A DNA stretch of 64,000 bases from Klebsiella quasivariicola (GCF_002269255.1 NZ_CP022823.1:496001-560000), one strand, 5' to 3'; shown: positions 40,674 through 49,667, counted from the first letter of the stretch. Notes: generated by a model from the sequence alone, not told the origin. A program made the numbers and translations.

Positions 40674-41521
40674 TGAAGTTAATCAGTTTTTGTGTAAGCA
40701 ATATTCCCCGCTATGGTTTGTTGCGGGGGGATGGCGTTGTCGATTTAACCCGGCATTTTCTGCAATATCCGTCGCTGAAATCCTTTCTGGCGGCAATGGA
40801 CAATATCCCGGCAGAAATGCTGTCGCATATGGCGATCGACTATGCCCTTGATGAGATCGAATTTTTGCCGCTGATCCCCGACCCACAGAAGATCCTCTGC
40901 GTCGGGATGAACTACCAGGCCAAAAGGCTGGAGTTTGACGAGCAGGATCCCGATCCAACGCTGTTTATCCGTTTCCCGGATTCCCAGTGCGGGCATCTGG
41001 GCGAGATCATTAAACCGGCTGCCAGCCATGAGTTTGATTATGAAGGCGAGCTGGCGCTGGTGATCGGCAAACGCGGGCGCAATATTCCCGTCGAGCGGGC
41101 GCTGGAGCACGTTGCCGGTTACAGCTGCTATATGGACGGCTCGGCCCGCGACTGGCAGCACGCCTGGTTTACCGCCGGCAAAAACTGGCCATCGACCGGC
41201 GGCTTTGGCCCCTGGCTGGTGACGCGGGATGAAATCGCCGACCCTAACGCGCTGGCCATCAAAACCCGGCTCAACGGTATGGAAGTGCAGAACGACAATA
41301 CCGCCAGCATGATCCATAGCGTCCCGGAGCTGATTGCCTATATCAGCACCTTCTGCCTGCTGACGCCGGGCGATGTTATCCTGACCGGCTCACCGGGCGG
41401 CGTGGGGAAAAAGCGCACCCCGCCGCTGTTCCTGCGAGATGGCGATACGATTGAAGTGGAAATTGAAAAGATCGGCTGCCTGCGTAATAGAGTGCTTGAA
41501 GAGGTGCAGGGTAGGTTTTGA
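40673..41521 (+). CDS. Fumarylacetoacetate-hydrolase-family protein, possibly oxaloacetate-active
   Basis: A 282-residue FAH-fold protein: ILCVGMNYQAK, EFDYEGELALVIGKRG (two metal glutamates), MDGSARDWQ (metal aspartate; most relatives have NDVSARD), STGGFGPWLVT and ILTGSPGGVGKKRTPP. Family members act on 1,3-diketo or beta-keto acids; some, such as FAHD1 and FAHD2 relatives, decarboxylate or tautomerise oxaloacetate. Being the last gene of an operon built around oxaloacetate, a tautomerase or decarboxylase role is attractive but inferred. Translation is coupled to the preceding gene. Confidence 0.82.
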   Translation: MKLISFCVSNIPRYGLLRGDGVVDLTRHFLQYPSLKSFLAAMDNIPAEMLSHMAIDYALDEIEFLPLIPDPQKILCVGMNYQAKRLEFDEQDPDPTLFIRFPDSQCGHLGEIIKPAASHEFDYEGELALVIGKRGRNIPVERALEHVAGYSCYMDGSARDWQHAWFTAGKNWPSTGGFGPWLVTRDEIADPNALAIKTRLNGMEVQNDNTASMIHSVPELIAYISTFCLLTPGDVILTGSPGGVGKKRTPPLFLRDGDTIEVEIEKIGCLRNRVLEEVQGRF

Positions 41522-41523
41522 TA

Positions 41524-41555
41524 TACACAAGGGGTGATTGCTACACCCTTGTGTA
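41524..41555. terminator. Hairpin between convergent FAH gene and npr
   Basis: Perfect 10-base arms TACACAAGGG and CCCTTGTGTA with a 12-base loop lie three bases after the FAH gene. T-tracts are weak on both sides, so it is a probable rather than certain terminator. It marks the right edge of the island. Confidence 0.6.
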
Positions 41556-41562
41556 GTAAAGA

Positions 41563-41835
41563 CTAATCCTCGTCAAACCCGGCGTTGAACAACGCAATAA
41601 CCGCGGCCAGCGCCTCAACTTCCTGCGGACCGCTGGCCTCTACCTCTATCTGACGCCCTTTCGCCGAGTCCAGCATCAGCAGGGCAATCACGCTGTTTGC
41701 CTCCGCCTCGGTACCTTCGTCGTTGCGCAGCAGTACTTCGGCATCGAAATTCTGCATCAGCTCAAACAGCTTCATCGCCGGGCGGGCATGCATGCCCAGC
41801 TTATTGGTGATCTCAACGGTTTGCTTTACGGTCAT
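41563..41835 (-). CDS. npr: NPr phosphocarrier of the nitrogen PTS
   Basis: A 90-residue HPr-like protein with phosphorylated His16 in NKLGMHARPAMKLF. It carries phosphate from PtsP (EI-Ntr) to PtsN (IIA-Ntr) in a regulatory PTS that affects potassium uptake and nitrogen and LPS control. Its start overlaps the rapZ stop by four bases. Last gene of the rpoN operon. Also called ptsO. Confidence 0.96.
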   Translation of the reverse strand: MTVKQTVEITNKLGMHARPAMKLFELMQNFDAEVLLRNDEGTEAEANSVIALLMLDSAKGRQIEVEASGPQEVEALAAVIALFNAGFDED

Positions 41836-42686
41836 GATTTACGTTTTTCCAGCGTCCGATGACGAGACTGTACGTTCTTGCCGCGGGAGCGGAAGTAGTC
41901 AGCCAGTTGTTCAGCAATATAAACTGAACGATGTTTCCCGCCGGTACAACCAATGGCCACCGTCAGATAGCTGCGATTGTTGGTCTCCAGCATCGGTAGC
42001 CATAGCTCAAGATAGCTCCGGGTCTGATAAATAAAGTTGTGCACTTCGGTGTGCCGGTCGAGGAAGGCGGCCACCGGCTTATCCAGACCGGTCATCGGGC
42101 GTAGTTTCGGATCCCAGTGCGGGTTGGGCAGGAAACGTACGTCAAAGACGTAATCAGCATCGATCGGGATGCCGTGCTTAAAGCCGAAGGATTCGAAGAC
42201 CATCGTCAGTTCACGCTCGCGTTTGCCTAACAGGCGAGTACGCAGCATCTCGGCCAGCTCATGCACCGACATTTCGGACGTATCGACGATCAGATCCGCG
42301 CGGGAACGCAGTGGTTCCAGCAGATCGCTCTCTTCGTCGATGGCGCTTTCCAGCGACAGATTTTTACTGGAGAGCGGATGTAAGCGACGGGTATCGCTGT
42401 AACGGCGGATCAGCGTGTTGCGGTCGGCATCGAGAAACAGCAGCTGCGGAGAAAAGCATTCCGGCAGATTCTGCATCGCCTGCTCAAAGATCTCCGGGGA
42501 TTCCGGCATGTTACGCACGTCGATGCTGACGGCCGCGGAGATATTACGGTCAGCCAGCGACCGCGCCAGGTCGGGCAGCAGCACGACCGGCAGGTTATCC
42601 ACGCAGTAAAAGCCCATATCTTCCAGCGCTCGCAGAGCGACGGATTTCCCCGAGCCCGAGCGGCCGCTGACGATCATCAGTACCAT
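41832..42686 (-). CDS. rapZ: RapZ, GlmZ RNA-processing adaptor
   Basis: A 284-residue protein with Walker A VSGRSGSGKSVALR at the N-terminus and a basic C-terminal RNA-binding domain ending RSRHRTLEKRKS. In E. coli it binds GlmY and GlmZ sRNAs and brings RNase E to GlmZ, controlling glmS and amino-sugar supply. Standard length; four-base overlap with npr. Confidence 0.97.
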   Translation of the reverse strand: MVLMIVSGRSGSGKSVALRALEDMGFYCVDNLPVVLLPDLARSLADRNISAAVSIDVRNMPESPEIFEQAMQNLPECFSPQLLFLDADRNTLIRRYSDTRRLHPLSSKNLSLESAIDEESDLLEPLRSRADLIVDTSEMSVHELAEMLRTRLLGKRERELTMVFESFGFKHGIPIDADYVFDVRFLPNPHWDPKLRPMTGLDKPVAAFLDRHTEVHNFIYQTRSYLELWLPMLETNNRSYLTVAIGCTGGKHRSVYIAEQLADYFRSRGKNVQSRHRTLEKRKS

Positions 42687-42731
42687 GTACCGTTTCTCCT
42701 CAGTACGATAAAGGATAAGGTGCGACTGCCG

Positions 42732-43220
42732 TTATGCGTCATCGCTGCTTCCTGCTTCGGTGATGATCTCATACAACTCTTCATCGCTCTGCGCCGCGCG
42801 CAGGCGACGACAAATGGCTTTGTCCGCCAGCCGTTTGGCCACCAGGGAGAGCGTATGCAGGTGGGTTTTTGTCTGATCGGCCGGCACCAGCAGCGCGAAC
42901 AGCAGGTCGACAGGCTGATTGTCGATCGCGTCGAAGGCGATGGGGGTTTCCAGCTGGACAAAAACGCCGACAGCACGCAGCGTATCCTCTTCCAGTTTTC
43001 CGTGGGGAATGGCAATACCATTGCCAATTCCGGTACTGCCCATTTTTTCGCGGGTGAGGATCGCTTCGAATACCACCTGCGGCGGCAAACTTAACTGTTT
43101 GGCGGCCAGTTCGCTAATGATTTCCAGAGCGCGCTTCTTGCTCTGGCAGTGAACCTGGCTACGGGTACATTCCTGGTTCAGGACGTTGCTCAGTTGTAGA
43201 GCCGAATCGTTGTTCATCAT
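42732..43220 (-). CDS. ptsN: PtsN, IIA component of the nitrogen PTS
   Basis: A 162-residue EIIA-Ntr domain with phosphorylated His73 in GIAIPHGK. The start at 43220 (MMNNDSALQL) puts the histidine at position 73 as in E. coli and has a ribosome site (TCAGGTGAA) upstream; an in-frame ATG at 43289 would add 23 residues and begin one base from the hpf stop. Dephospho-PtsN acts on KdpD, TrkA and others. Lies in the rpoN-hpf-ptsN-rapZ-npr operon. Confidence 0.96.
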   Translation of the reverse strand: MMNNDSALQLSNVLNQECTRSQVHCQSKKRALEIISELAAKQLSLPPQVVFEAILTREKMGSTGIGNGIAIPHGKLEEDTLRAVGVFVQLETPIAFDAIDNQPVDLLFALLVPADQTKTHLHTLSLVAKRLADKAICRRLRAAQSDEELYEIITEAGSSDDA

Positions 43221-43289
43221 AATTTCACCTGAGCGCCCCCGCGGCCGTCGTCGATATTCACTGACGGCGGTCGCAGGGGGCCCGGACAA

Positions 43290-43577
43290 TTAGTGTTGTT
43301 TTAGTTTATCTTTGTGCTTCGTTAACTGTCTTGCCAGCTTATCGATAAGACCATCGACAGCTGCATACATATCCTGCCCTTCCGCACTGGCATGGATTTC
43401 GCCACCGTTGACATGCAGATTCGCGTCCGCAATTTGCGTCACTTTCTCTACTTTTAACACAATATAGACCTGATTGATCCGGTCGAAAAATTGCTCCAGC
43501 TTGCTGAACTTCGCGGTGACGAAGTCGCGCATGGCGGGAGTGATCTCGACGTTGTGTCCTGTAATGTTGAGCTGCAT
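43290..43577 (-). CDS. hpf: Ribosome hibernation promoting factor (short form)
   Basis: A 95-residue protein of the HPF/YfiA family, starting MQLNITGHNVEITPAMRDFV. It binds the 30S decoding region and, with Rmf, makes 100S dimers in stationary phase. Length equals E. coli HPF. It is 22 bases downstream of rpoN. Confidence 0.97.
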   Translation of the reverse strand: MQLNITGHNVEITPAMRDFVTAKFSKLEQFFDRINQVYIVLKVEKVTQIADANLHVNGGEIHASAEGQDMYAAVDGLIDKLARQLTKHKDKLKQH

Positions 43578-43599
43578 AGTGTCTTCCTTATCGGTTGTG

Positions 43600-45033
43600 T
43601 CAGACCAGTTGTTTACGCTGGTTTGACGGCGGGATGGATAAAGACTCTCTGTACTTCGCGACAGTGCGGCGCGCCACCATGATACCCTGCTCGGACAGCA
43701 TGGAGGTGAGCTTACTGTCGCTCAACGGCTTCGCGGGGTTTTCCGCGGCGATGAGCTTCTTCACCAGCGCGCGAATGGCCGTCGACGAGGCTTCGCCGCC
43801 GCCTTCGGTATTCACATGGCTGGAGAAGAAATACTTCAGTTCAAAAATACCGCGCGGACTGTGCAGATATTTTTGCGTGGTCACACGGGAAATCGTCGAT
43901 TCATGCATCTCGACGGCCTGGGCGATATCGGCCAGCACCATCGGCTTCATATACTCTTCACCCTGCTCGAAAAAAGCCTGCTGTTGTTCAACGATGCAGC
44001 GGCTAACGCGCAGCAGCGTATCGTTACGGCTTTCCAGACTTTTGATCAGCCAGCGGGCTTCCTGCAGATTGCTGCGAATAAACTGACTGTCGGCGTCATT
44101 GCGGGCGCTGTTGCCCATTGCTGCATACTGTTGATTGATTTTCAGCCGGGGTATGCTGTCGGCATTGAGCTCCACGGCCCAGCGGCCGCTAACCTTGCGG
44201 ACCAGTACGTCGGGAATGACATATTCTGGTTCGCTGGTCTGAATGGACTGACCAGGGCGAGGATCCAGCGACTGGATCAGGTTCACCGCCTCTTTCAGCA
44301 CCTCTTCTTTCAGGCGCGTCACCCGCATCAGGGTGCGGAAATCATGGTTGGCCAGCAGATCGAGATGCTCGCTGATAATCAGCCGGGCCTCGTCCAGCCA
44401 CGGCGTCTCTTTGGCGAATTGCGACAGCTGGATCAGCAGGCAGTCGCGCAGATCTTTCGCCGCGACGCCAACCGGATCAAAACGCTGAATACGCTTCAGA
44501 ACGGCTTCCACCTCTTCCAGACCGATCTCGTCATCGCCGATGCTGTCGACGATATCTTCAATCTGAACGGTGAGGTAGCCCGTATCGTCGACGGCGTCGA
44601 CGATGGAGGTGGCAATGGCGCGGTCGGTGTCGGTGAAAGGCGTTAGCTCAACCTGCCACATCAGGTAATCCTGAAGCGTCTGGGTGGTTTCACCTTGATA
44701 GACGGGCAGCTCGTCGTCCTGATAGTCGACGCCGTTACCCGACGGCGTGCCGGCGGTATAAATTTCATCCCAGCTGGCATCGAGGGGCAGCTCGTCGGGC
44801 ATCTCTTTTTGCTCAAGCGCGTCGACGGTATCGAGGGACTCGCGGTCCTCCACCTCTTTTGCCTCTACCTCGTCGTGAAGATCGGTTTGCTCAAGCAACG
44901 GGTTACTTTCCAGCGCTTGCTGGAGCTCTTGCTGGAGTTCTAACGTGGACAACTGCAGCAAACGAATCGCCTGCTGCAGCTGCGGCGTCATGGCAAGCTG
45001 TTGGCTAAGCCTTAATTGCAAACCTTGCTTCAT
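43600..45033 (-). CDS. rpoN: RNA polymerase sigma-54 factor
   Basis: A 477-residue sigma-54. Region I (glutamine-rich, LRLSQQLAMTPQLQQAIRLL) contacts enhancer-binding proteins; an acidic region II follows (about 50-110); the C-terminal helix-turn-helix and RpoN box ARRTVAKYRESL read the -24/-12 promoter. It directs nitrogen assimilation, nif and other genes in Klebsiella. It follows lptB by 47 bases. Confidence 0.98.
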   Translation of the reverse strand: MKQGLQLRLSQQLAMTPQLQQAIRLLQLSTLELQQELQQALESNPLLEQTDLHDEVEAKEVEDRESLDTVDALEQKEMPDELPLDASWDEIYTAGTPSGNGVDYQDDELPVYQGETTQTLQDYLMWQVELTPFTDTDRAIATSIVDAVDDTGYLTVQIEDIVDSIGDDEIGLEEVEAVLKRIQRFDPVGVAAKDLRDCLLIQLSQFAKETPWLDEARLIISEHLDLLANHDFRTLMRVTRLKEEVLKEAVNLIQSLDPRPGQSIQTSEPEYVIPDVLVRKVSGRWAVELNADSIPRLKINQQYAAMGNSARNDADSQFIRSNLQEARWLIKSLESRNDTLLRVSRCIVEQQQAFFEQGEEYMKPMVLADIAQAVEMHESTISRVTTQKYLHSPRGIFELKYFFSSHVNTEGGGEASSTAIRALVKKLIAAENPAKPLSDSKLTSMLSEQGIMVARRTVAKYRESLSIPPSNQRKQLV

Positions 45034-45080
45034 GTTCAGGGTAAATATCTCCGGCTAAAACGTCTGTAACCTCTACCCTA

Positions 45081-45806
45081 TCAGAGTCTGAAGTCTTCCC
45101 CAAGATACACGCGCTTAACCTGCTCATCTTCGAGGATCTGCTGCGGTGTACCATGAGCGATAAGGTGTCCCTGACTGACAATATACGCCCGTTCGCAGAC
45201 CGCGAGGGTCTCACGGACGTTATGGTCGGTAATCAGCACGCCGAGGCCACTGTCGCGCAGGTGCTCAATGATGCGTTTAATATCGATAACGGAGATCGGG
45301 TCAACGCCGGCAAAGGGTTCATCCAGAAGGATAAATTTCGGGTTCGCCGCCAGCGCGCGGGCGATCTCGACGCGGCGGCGTTCACCACCGGAGAGCGCCT
45401 GACCGAGGCTGTCGCGCAGGTGCTCAATATGAAACTCTTCCATCAGCTCTTTGGCGCGATCTTCCCGCTGCTCGCTGCTCAAATCGTCACGGATCTGCAG
45501 GACCGCCATCAGGTTGTCATAGACGCTCAGGCGACGGAAAATGGAGGCTTCCTGCGGCAGATAGCCGATGCCCCGGCGCGCGCGCGCGTGCAGCGGCAGC
45601 AAACTGATGTCTTCGTCATCGATAATAATATTGCCCGCATCGCGCGGCACAATACCGACCACCATGTAGAAGGTGGTGGTTTTACCGGCGCCGTTCGGGC
45701 CGAGCAAGCCGACAATCTCCCCGGAATTAACGGTGAGACTGACATCTTCCACCACGCGGCGGCCTTTGTAAGCTTTAGCGAGATTCTTCGCAGTTAAGGT
45801 TGCCAT
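45081..45806 (-). CDS. lptB: LptB, ATPase of the LPS exporter
   Basis: A 241-residue ABC ATPase with Walker A GLLGPNGAGKTTTFY, signature ALSGGERRRVEIARA and Walker B FILLDEPFAGVD. With LptF and LptG it powers extraction of LPS from the inner membrane. It follows lptA by six bases. Confidence 0.98.
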   Translation of the reverse strand: MATLTAKNLAKAYKGRRVVEDVSLTVNSGEIVGLLGPNGAGKTTTFYMVVGIVPRDAGNIIIDDEDISLLPLHARARRGIGYLPQEASIFRRLSVYDNLMAVLQIRDDLSSEQREDRAKELMEEFHIEHLRDSLGQALSGGERRRVEIARALAANPKFILLDEPFAGVDPISVIDIKRIIEHLRDSGLGVLITDHNVRETLAVCERAYIVSQGHLIAHGTPQQILEDEQVKRVYLGEDFRL

Positions 45807-45812
45807 AACGAA

Positions 45813-46358
45813 TTAGTTACTCTTCTTTTGCTGGTTGCCGCTTTTGTCCTGCAGCTCAGACGGCACCAGAACGGTGGTGACGCGTCGACCTTTGTCGCTG
45901 AAGGCCTGCATTTTTTGCTCTTTCACCAGATAGGTGATCTTGTCGCCCTTGATGTTGCTGTCGAGCTGTTCCAGATAAGCGTTACCGGTCAGCACGACGT
46001 AATCGTTCTGCAGCTCGTAGCGCATTTTCGACGCCCGGCCTTTTACCGGTTTGCCATTATCCTGCATCTGATAGAAAGTGGCCGGGTTACCAAAACCTTC
46101 GATCACCTCTTTGCCTTTCTCATTGCCCGGACGGGTGACCACCACTTTATCCGCGTTAATTTTGATCGTCCCCTGGGTCACGACCACGTTACCGGTGAAG
46201 GTGACGACGTTGCCCTGCATGTCCAGCGACTGCTGATCGGACTCGATGTGGATCGGCTGATCGGTATCACCCGTCTTGGCCAGAGCTGGCAGGCTGGCGG
46301 CCAGTAACGCGCCGGCGAGCGCAATCTTAAGGCTGAGTTTGTTTGTTCTGAATTTCAT
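45813..46358 (-). CDS. lptA: LptA, periplasmic LPS bridge protein
   Basis: A 181-residue OstA-fold protein with a signal peptide (about 1-27, ending LPALA). LptA units stack into the bridge that carries LPS across the periplasm. E. coli LptA has 185 residues. Its start overlaps the end of lptC by 32 bases. Confidence 0.97.
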   Translation of the reverse strand: MKFRTNKLSLKIALAGALLAASLPALAKTGDTDQPIHIESDQQSLDMQGNVVTFTGNVVVTQGTIKINADKVVVTRPGNEKGKEVIEGFGNPATFYQMQDNGKPVKGRASKMRYELQNDYVVLTGNAYLEQLDSNIKGDKITYLVKEQKMQAFSDKGRRVTTVLVPSELQDKSGNQQKKSN

Positions 46359-46902
46359 AAGAGGTTCTCACCTTTTCAATCAGCTCGGCATTTTTACTGC
46401 GAAGGTTTCCACGCATTTTCAGGCCGCTGGAATTAAATGTGGTGCCGTATAACGTCACCATGTCATCGGAGGTAACATCCTGCGTTACCAGATTTATCTG
46501 GGCGTTATCCGTCGTAATTTTGCGCAGTTGAGAATCCGGCGCGAGCGCATTCACCTCAACGTGCCCGTAAAGATAGAGCATCCGGTCATTCGTCAGCTTC
46601 GCTTTGTCTGCCCTGACCGACCAGGTCGGCACCTTATTGGTATCGAAGGTGGTCATGACTGGTTTGGTAAACCAGGAGACCTCCTGATCGGAAAAGTATT
46701 CCACGTGTTCGGCAATCAGCCGATAGCTCAGGGCACCTTCCGGACTGTACACCACGGTGTCGGTATGTTCGCTTTTATACGTCGGGTCGTTTGGATTGAC
46801 CTCCGGCTGGGCCGTGTCGTCCGTATTCGCCAGATTCAGGCCGATGAGGATCAGCGCGAGCAGCGACAGTAAAATGATAACCCAACGTCTGGTTTTACTC
46901 AT
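46327..46902 (-). CDS. lptC: LptC, inner-membrane LPS transport protein
   Basis: A 191-residue protein with one N-terminal membrane helix (about 7-24) and a periplasmic beta-jellyroll. It receives LPS from LptBFG and passes it to LptA. The start overlaps the kdsC stop by four bases. Length equals E. coli LptC. Confidence 0.97.
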   Translation of the reverse strand: MSKTRRWVIILLSLLALILIGLNLANTDDTAQPEVNPNDPTYKSEHTDTVVYSPEGALSYRLIAEHVEYFSDQEVSWFTKPVMTTFDTNKVPTWSVRADKAKLTNDRMLYLYGHVEVNALAPDSQLRKITTDNAQINLVTQDVTSDDMVTLYGTTFNSSGLKMRGNLRSKNAELIEKVRTSYEIQNKQTQP

Positions 46903-47465
46903 ATTGATTGCCCTTTGGCCTCATCCAACTTGCCCTGCGCCAATAGTAACAAATCGCAGACTTCACGTACCGCGCCACGGCCGCCATTAATCCGGGTGAT
47001 GTAATCGGCGCGCGGCAACAGTAGCGGATGTGCATCTGCGACGGCGACACTGAGGCCCACTTCGGCCATCACCGGCCAGTCAATGAGATCGTCACCGATG
47101 TAGGCGACTTCGTCCGCGCCTACGCCCAGTTTGTCGGTAAGATCGCGGAACGCCAGCAGTTTATCCGACTGCCCCTGATACAAATGCGTGATGCCCAGCG
47201 TCTGACAGCGATCTTCTACCAGTTTAGCTTTTCGTCCGGTAATAATCGCCACTTCAATGCCCGAGGTCAGCGCACAGCGAATACCATAGCCATCACGGAC
47301 GTTGAACGCCTTCAGTTCCTCGCCCTGGTTACCCATATAGATAAGCCCGTCGGATAATACACCGTCGACATCGAGGATCAGCAAACGGATCTTCGCCGCG
47401 CGATCGAGAAACGCCTGGCTTACCGGCCCGTAGCAGGTCGCTAACTGAGCATCAGCATTATTCAT
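46899..47465 (-). CDS. kdsC: Kdo-8-phosphate phosphatase
   Basis: A 188-residue HAD phosphatase with LLILDVDGVLSDG (nucleophile Asp) and a later GDDLIDWPVM metal motif; no cap domain, so it works as a tetramer. It releases Kdo for LPS core synthesis. It lies 14 bases after kdsD. Confidence 0.97.
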   Translation of the reverse strand: MNNADAQLATCYGPVSQAFLDRAAKIRLLILDVDGVLSDGLIYMGNQGEELKAFNVRDGYGIRCALTSGIEVAIITGRKAKLVEDRCQTLGITHLYQGQSDKLLAFRDLTDKLGVGADEVAYIGDDLIDWPVMAEVGLSVAVADAHPLLLPRADYITRINGGRGAVREVCDLLLLAQGKLDEAKGQSI

Positions 47466-47479
47466 TATTTTTTCCTTAC

Positions 47480-48466
47480 TTACACTACGCCCGCGCGCAG
47501 CAGATCGTGCATATGTACCACACCCAGCAGATGGTCGCCATCGGCAACCAGCACGCAGGTAATATGACGGGATTGCATCAGGTTGAGCGCATCCACCGCC
47601 AGAGTGCCGGGACGGATACGGATCCCCCCCCGGGTCATGACGTCGGCAATGCTGGCATCGCGCATATCGACGCCAGTATCAAAAACCCGGCGCAGGTCGC
47701 CATCGGTGAAAATGCCGATGATATTCATCTTGTCATCGCAGATGGCCGTCATACCTAAATTTTTACGCGTGATTTCCAGTAACGCATCGCGCAGGGTGGC
47801 CTGTAAGCCGACGTGCGGGATCTCATCACCGGTATGCATAATATCATTGACGCGCAGCAACAGCTTACGACCAAGTGCGCCGCCCGGATGCGAGAGGGCG
47901 AAATCCTCCGCGGTAAAGCCGCGGGCTTCCAGCAGGGCAACGGCGAGGGCATCGCCCATCACCAGTGCGGCAGTGGTGCTGGAGGTGGGGGCCAGCCCTA
48001 ACGGACAGGCCTCTTTGGGTACTTTCACGCACAGATGAATGTCCGCCGCGCGCGCCATGCTGCTCTCCGGTCGGCTGGTCATACAGATAAGTTTCACCTG
48101 CTGGCGTTTCAGAACCGGGATCAGCGCCAGGATCTCATTCGATTCGCCAGAGTTCGACAGCGCAATCACGACATCCTGCGGCGTCACCATACCTAAATCA
48201 CCGTGCGCGGCTTCGCCGGGATGGACAAAAAATGCCGAAGTGCCGGTACTGGCGAAAGTGGCGGCCATTTTGCGTCCGATGTGGCCGGATTTGCCCATCC
48301 CCATCACCACGACTTTCCCGCCGCAGCGGAAAATGGTTTCGCAGGCATGGGTAAAATCTTCATTTATATATTGATCGAGCTGGGCCAGACCTTCACGTTC
48401 AATTTCCAGCACCTGACGGCCTGCCTGTTGAAAGTCAAAATCCGTGGGCAAATCTATTTGCGACAT
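47480..48466 (-). CDS. kdsD: D-arabinose 5-phosphate isomerase
   Basis: A 328-residue SIS-domain sugar isomerase with two C-terminal CBS domains, as in E. coli. Motifs: VVVMGMGKSGHIGRKMAATF, HPGEAAHGDLGM and SNSGES. It converts ribulose-5-P to arabinose-5-P, the first step to Kdo. The ATG at 48466 gives the family length; one 18 bases upstream would overlap yrbG. Confidence 0.96.
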   Translation of the reverse strand: MSQIDLPTDFDFQQAGRQVLEIEREGLAQLDQYINEDFTHACETIFRCGGKVVVMGMGKSGHIGRKMAATFASTGTSAFFVHPGEAAHGDLGMVTPQDVVIALSNSGESNEILALIPVLKRQQVKLICMTSRPESSMARAADIHLCVKVPKEACPLGLAPTSSTTAALVMGDALAVALLEARGFTAEDFALSHPGGALGRKLLLRVNDIMHTGDEIPHVGLQATLRDALLEITRKNLGMTAICDDKMNIIGIFTDGDLRRVFDTGVDMRDASIADVMTRGGIRIRPGTLAVDALNLMQSRHITCVLVADGDHLLGVVHMHDLLRAGVV

Positions 48467-48480
48467 GATGTAATCCCGAG

Positions 48481-49458
48481 TCATTCAACGAAGAGCGGTG
48501 CTGTCCAGAACAGCATCGCCAACCAAACCACAAAACCGCCGACCAGCAGCGCGCCAATCAGTCGGCCCGGCTGTTGCTGGCGGCGCCAGCACAGCACCGC
48601 GAAGATCAGGCTGACCAGCAGCATCACGCCATAATCGCGGGTAAAGGCTTCTGCGGCAAAGGTCCCCGGCGCAATCAGCGCGGGTAACCCCAGCACCAGC
48701 GCTATATTGAGGATGTTTGCGCCGATGATATTGCCGATGGCAATGTCATCTTCCCCTTTCCGCGCACCAGCGATGGCGGTGGCCAGCTCCGGTAAGCTGG
48801 TGCCGATAGCGATAACCGTTAAGCCAACGGTCAGTTCACTGATAGCAAAAAAGTTCGCCAGTACCGTCGCGTTATCCACCACCATACGGGTGGCCATCGG
48901 CATGACGATCATCGCCACCCCTAACCAGAGCAAGGCGACCGGCAGTGACCCTTCGCGCGGCAATTCCGCCAGCTGTTCCCGGGTCAGGCTATCGCTTCCC
49001 TGACGCTCTGCCAGACGCGCGATTTTGATAGTGAACAGCAGCCACAAAAGCGCCAGCGCCAGCAAAAATAGCCCGTCGAGACGGGACAGTTGTCCATCGT
49101 AGAGCACCAGTCCCGCCAGGACGCTCACTAGCAACATTAGCGGTAATTCGCGGCGCAGAATATCAGAATGCACGGTAAATGGCCTGAGTAAGGCGGCGAG
49201 ACCGAGGATCAGTAAAATATTGGTGATGTTGGAGCCGAGCGCAGTGCCGACCGCCAGATCGGTCTGCCCATGCAGCGAGGCCGCGGTAGAGACCATGATC
49301 TCAGGCAAGCTGGTGCCGATACTGACCACTGTCATACCAATAACCAGCGGCGGGATCCCCAACATGCGACACAGAATAGAAGCGGCATAGACCAGACGAT
49401 CGGCGCTGTAGACAACCAGCAGTAAACCAATAATTAACAGAGCCGTCGCTAAGAGCAT
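48481..49458 (-). CDS. yrbG: YrbG, CaCA-family sodium/calcium exchanger homologue
   Basis: A 325-residue membrane protein of about ten helices with the two alpha repeats of the CaCA family: VVSIGTSLPEIMVS (about 45-58) and IAIGTSLPELATA in the second half. Each holds the ion-binding glutamate. Its physiological ion is uncertain in E. coli. It heads the kdsD-kdsC-lpt gene set and diverges from mlaF. Confidence 0.93.
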   Translation of the reverse strand: MLLATALLIIGLLLVVYSADRLVYAASILCRMLGIPPLVIGMTVVSIGTSLPEIMVSTAASLHGQTDLAVGTALGSNITNILLILGLAALLRPFTVHSDILRRELPLMLLVSVLAGLVLYDGQLSRLDGLFLLALALLWLLFTIKIARLAERQGSDSLTREQLAELPREGSLPVALLWLGVAMIVMPMATRMVVDNATVLANFFAISELTVGLTVIAIGTSLPELATAIAGARKGEDDIAIGNIIGANILNIALVLGLPALIAPGTFAAEAFTRDYGVMLLVSLIFAVLCWRRQQQPGRLIGALLVGGFVVWLAMLFWTAPLFVE

Positions 49459-49667
49459 CTAAAGTCCTTTCTTCAGGTATAATCGTCGCCTCGCTGGGTT
49501 ATCCCTACGCAGCGTAACGAATTCTTAATTTTGACTTTATGTGTGCCAAAAGTAAAACAAATGCCAGCTTTCGCTAACCTGTGCAGGTAAGATTCTGTAA
49601 AAATGTTGTGATTGTGGCGCAAGAAAGGGCCATGCTTGCCCGTCAGGTGTTTAGTAAGGATGATTTT
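49459..49667. promoter_or_regulatory. yrbG / mlaF divergent intergenic region
   Basis: A 209-base region that must hold promoters in both directions. AAGGA precedes mlaF. An in-frame upstream ATG at 49581 would lengthen MlaF by 29 residues without family support. No operator was recognised. Confidence 0.4.
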
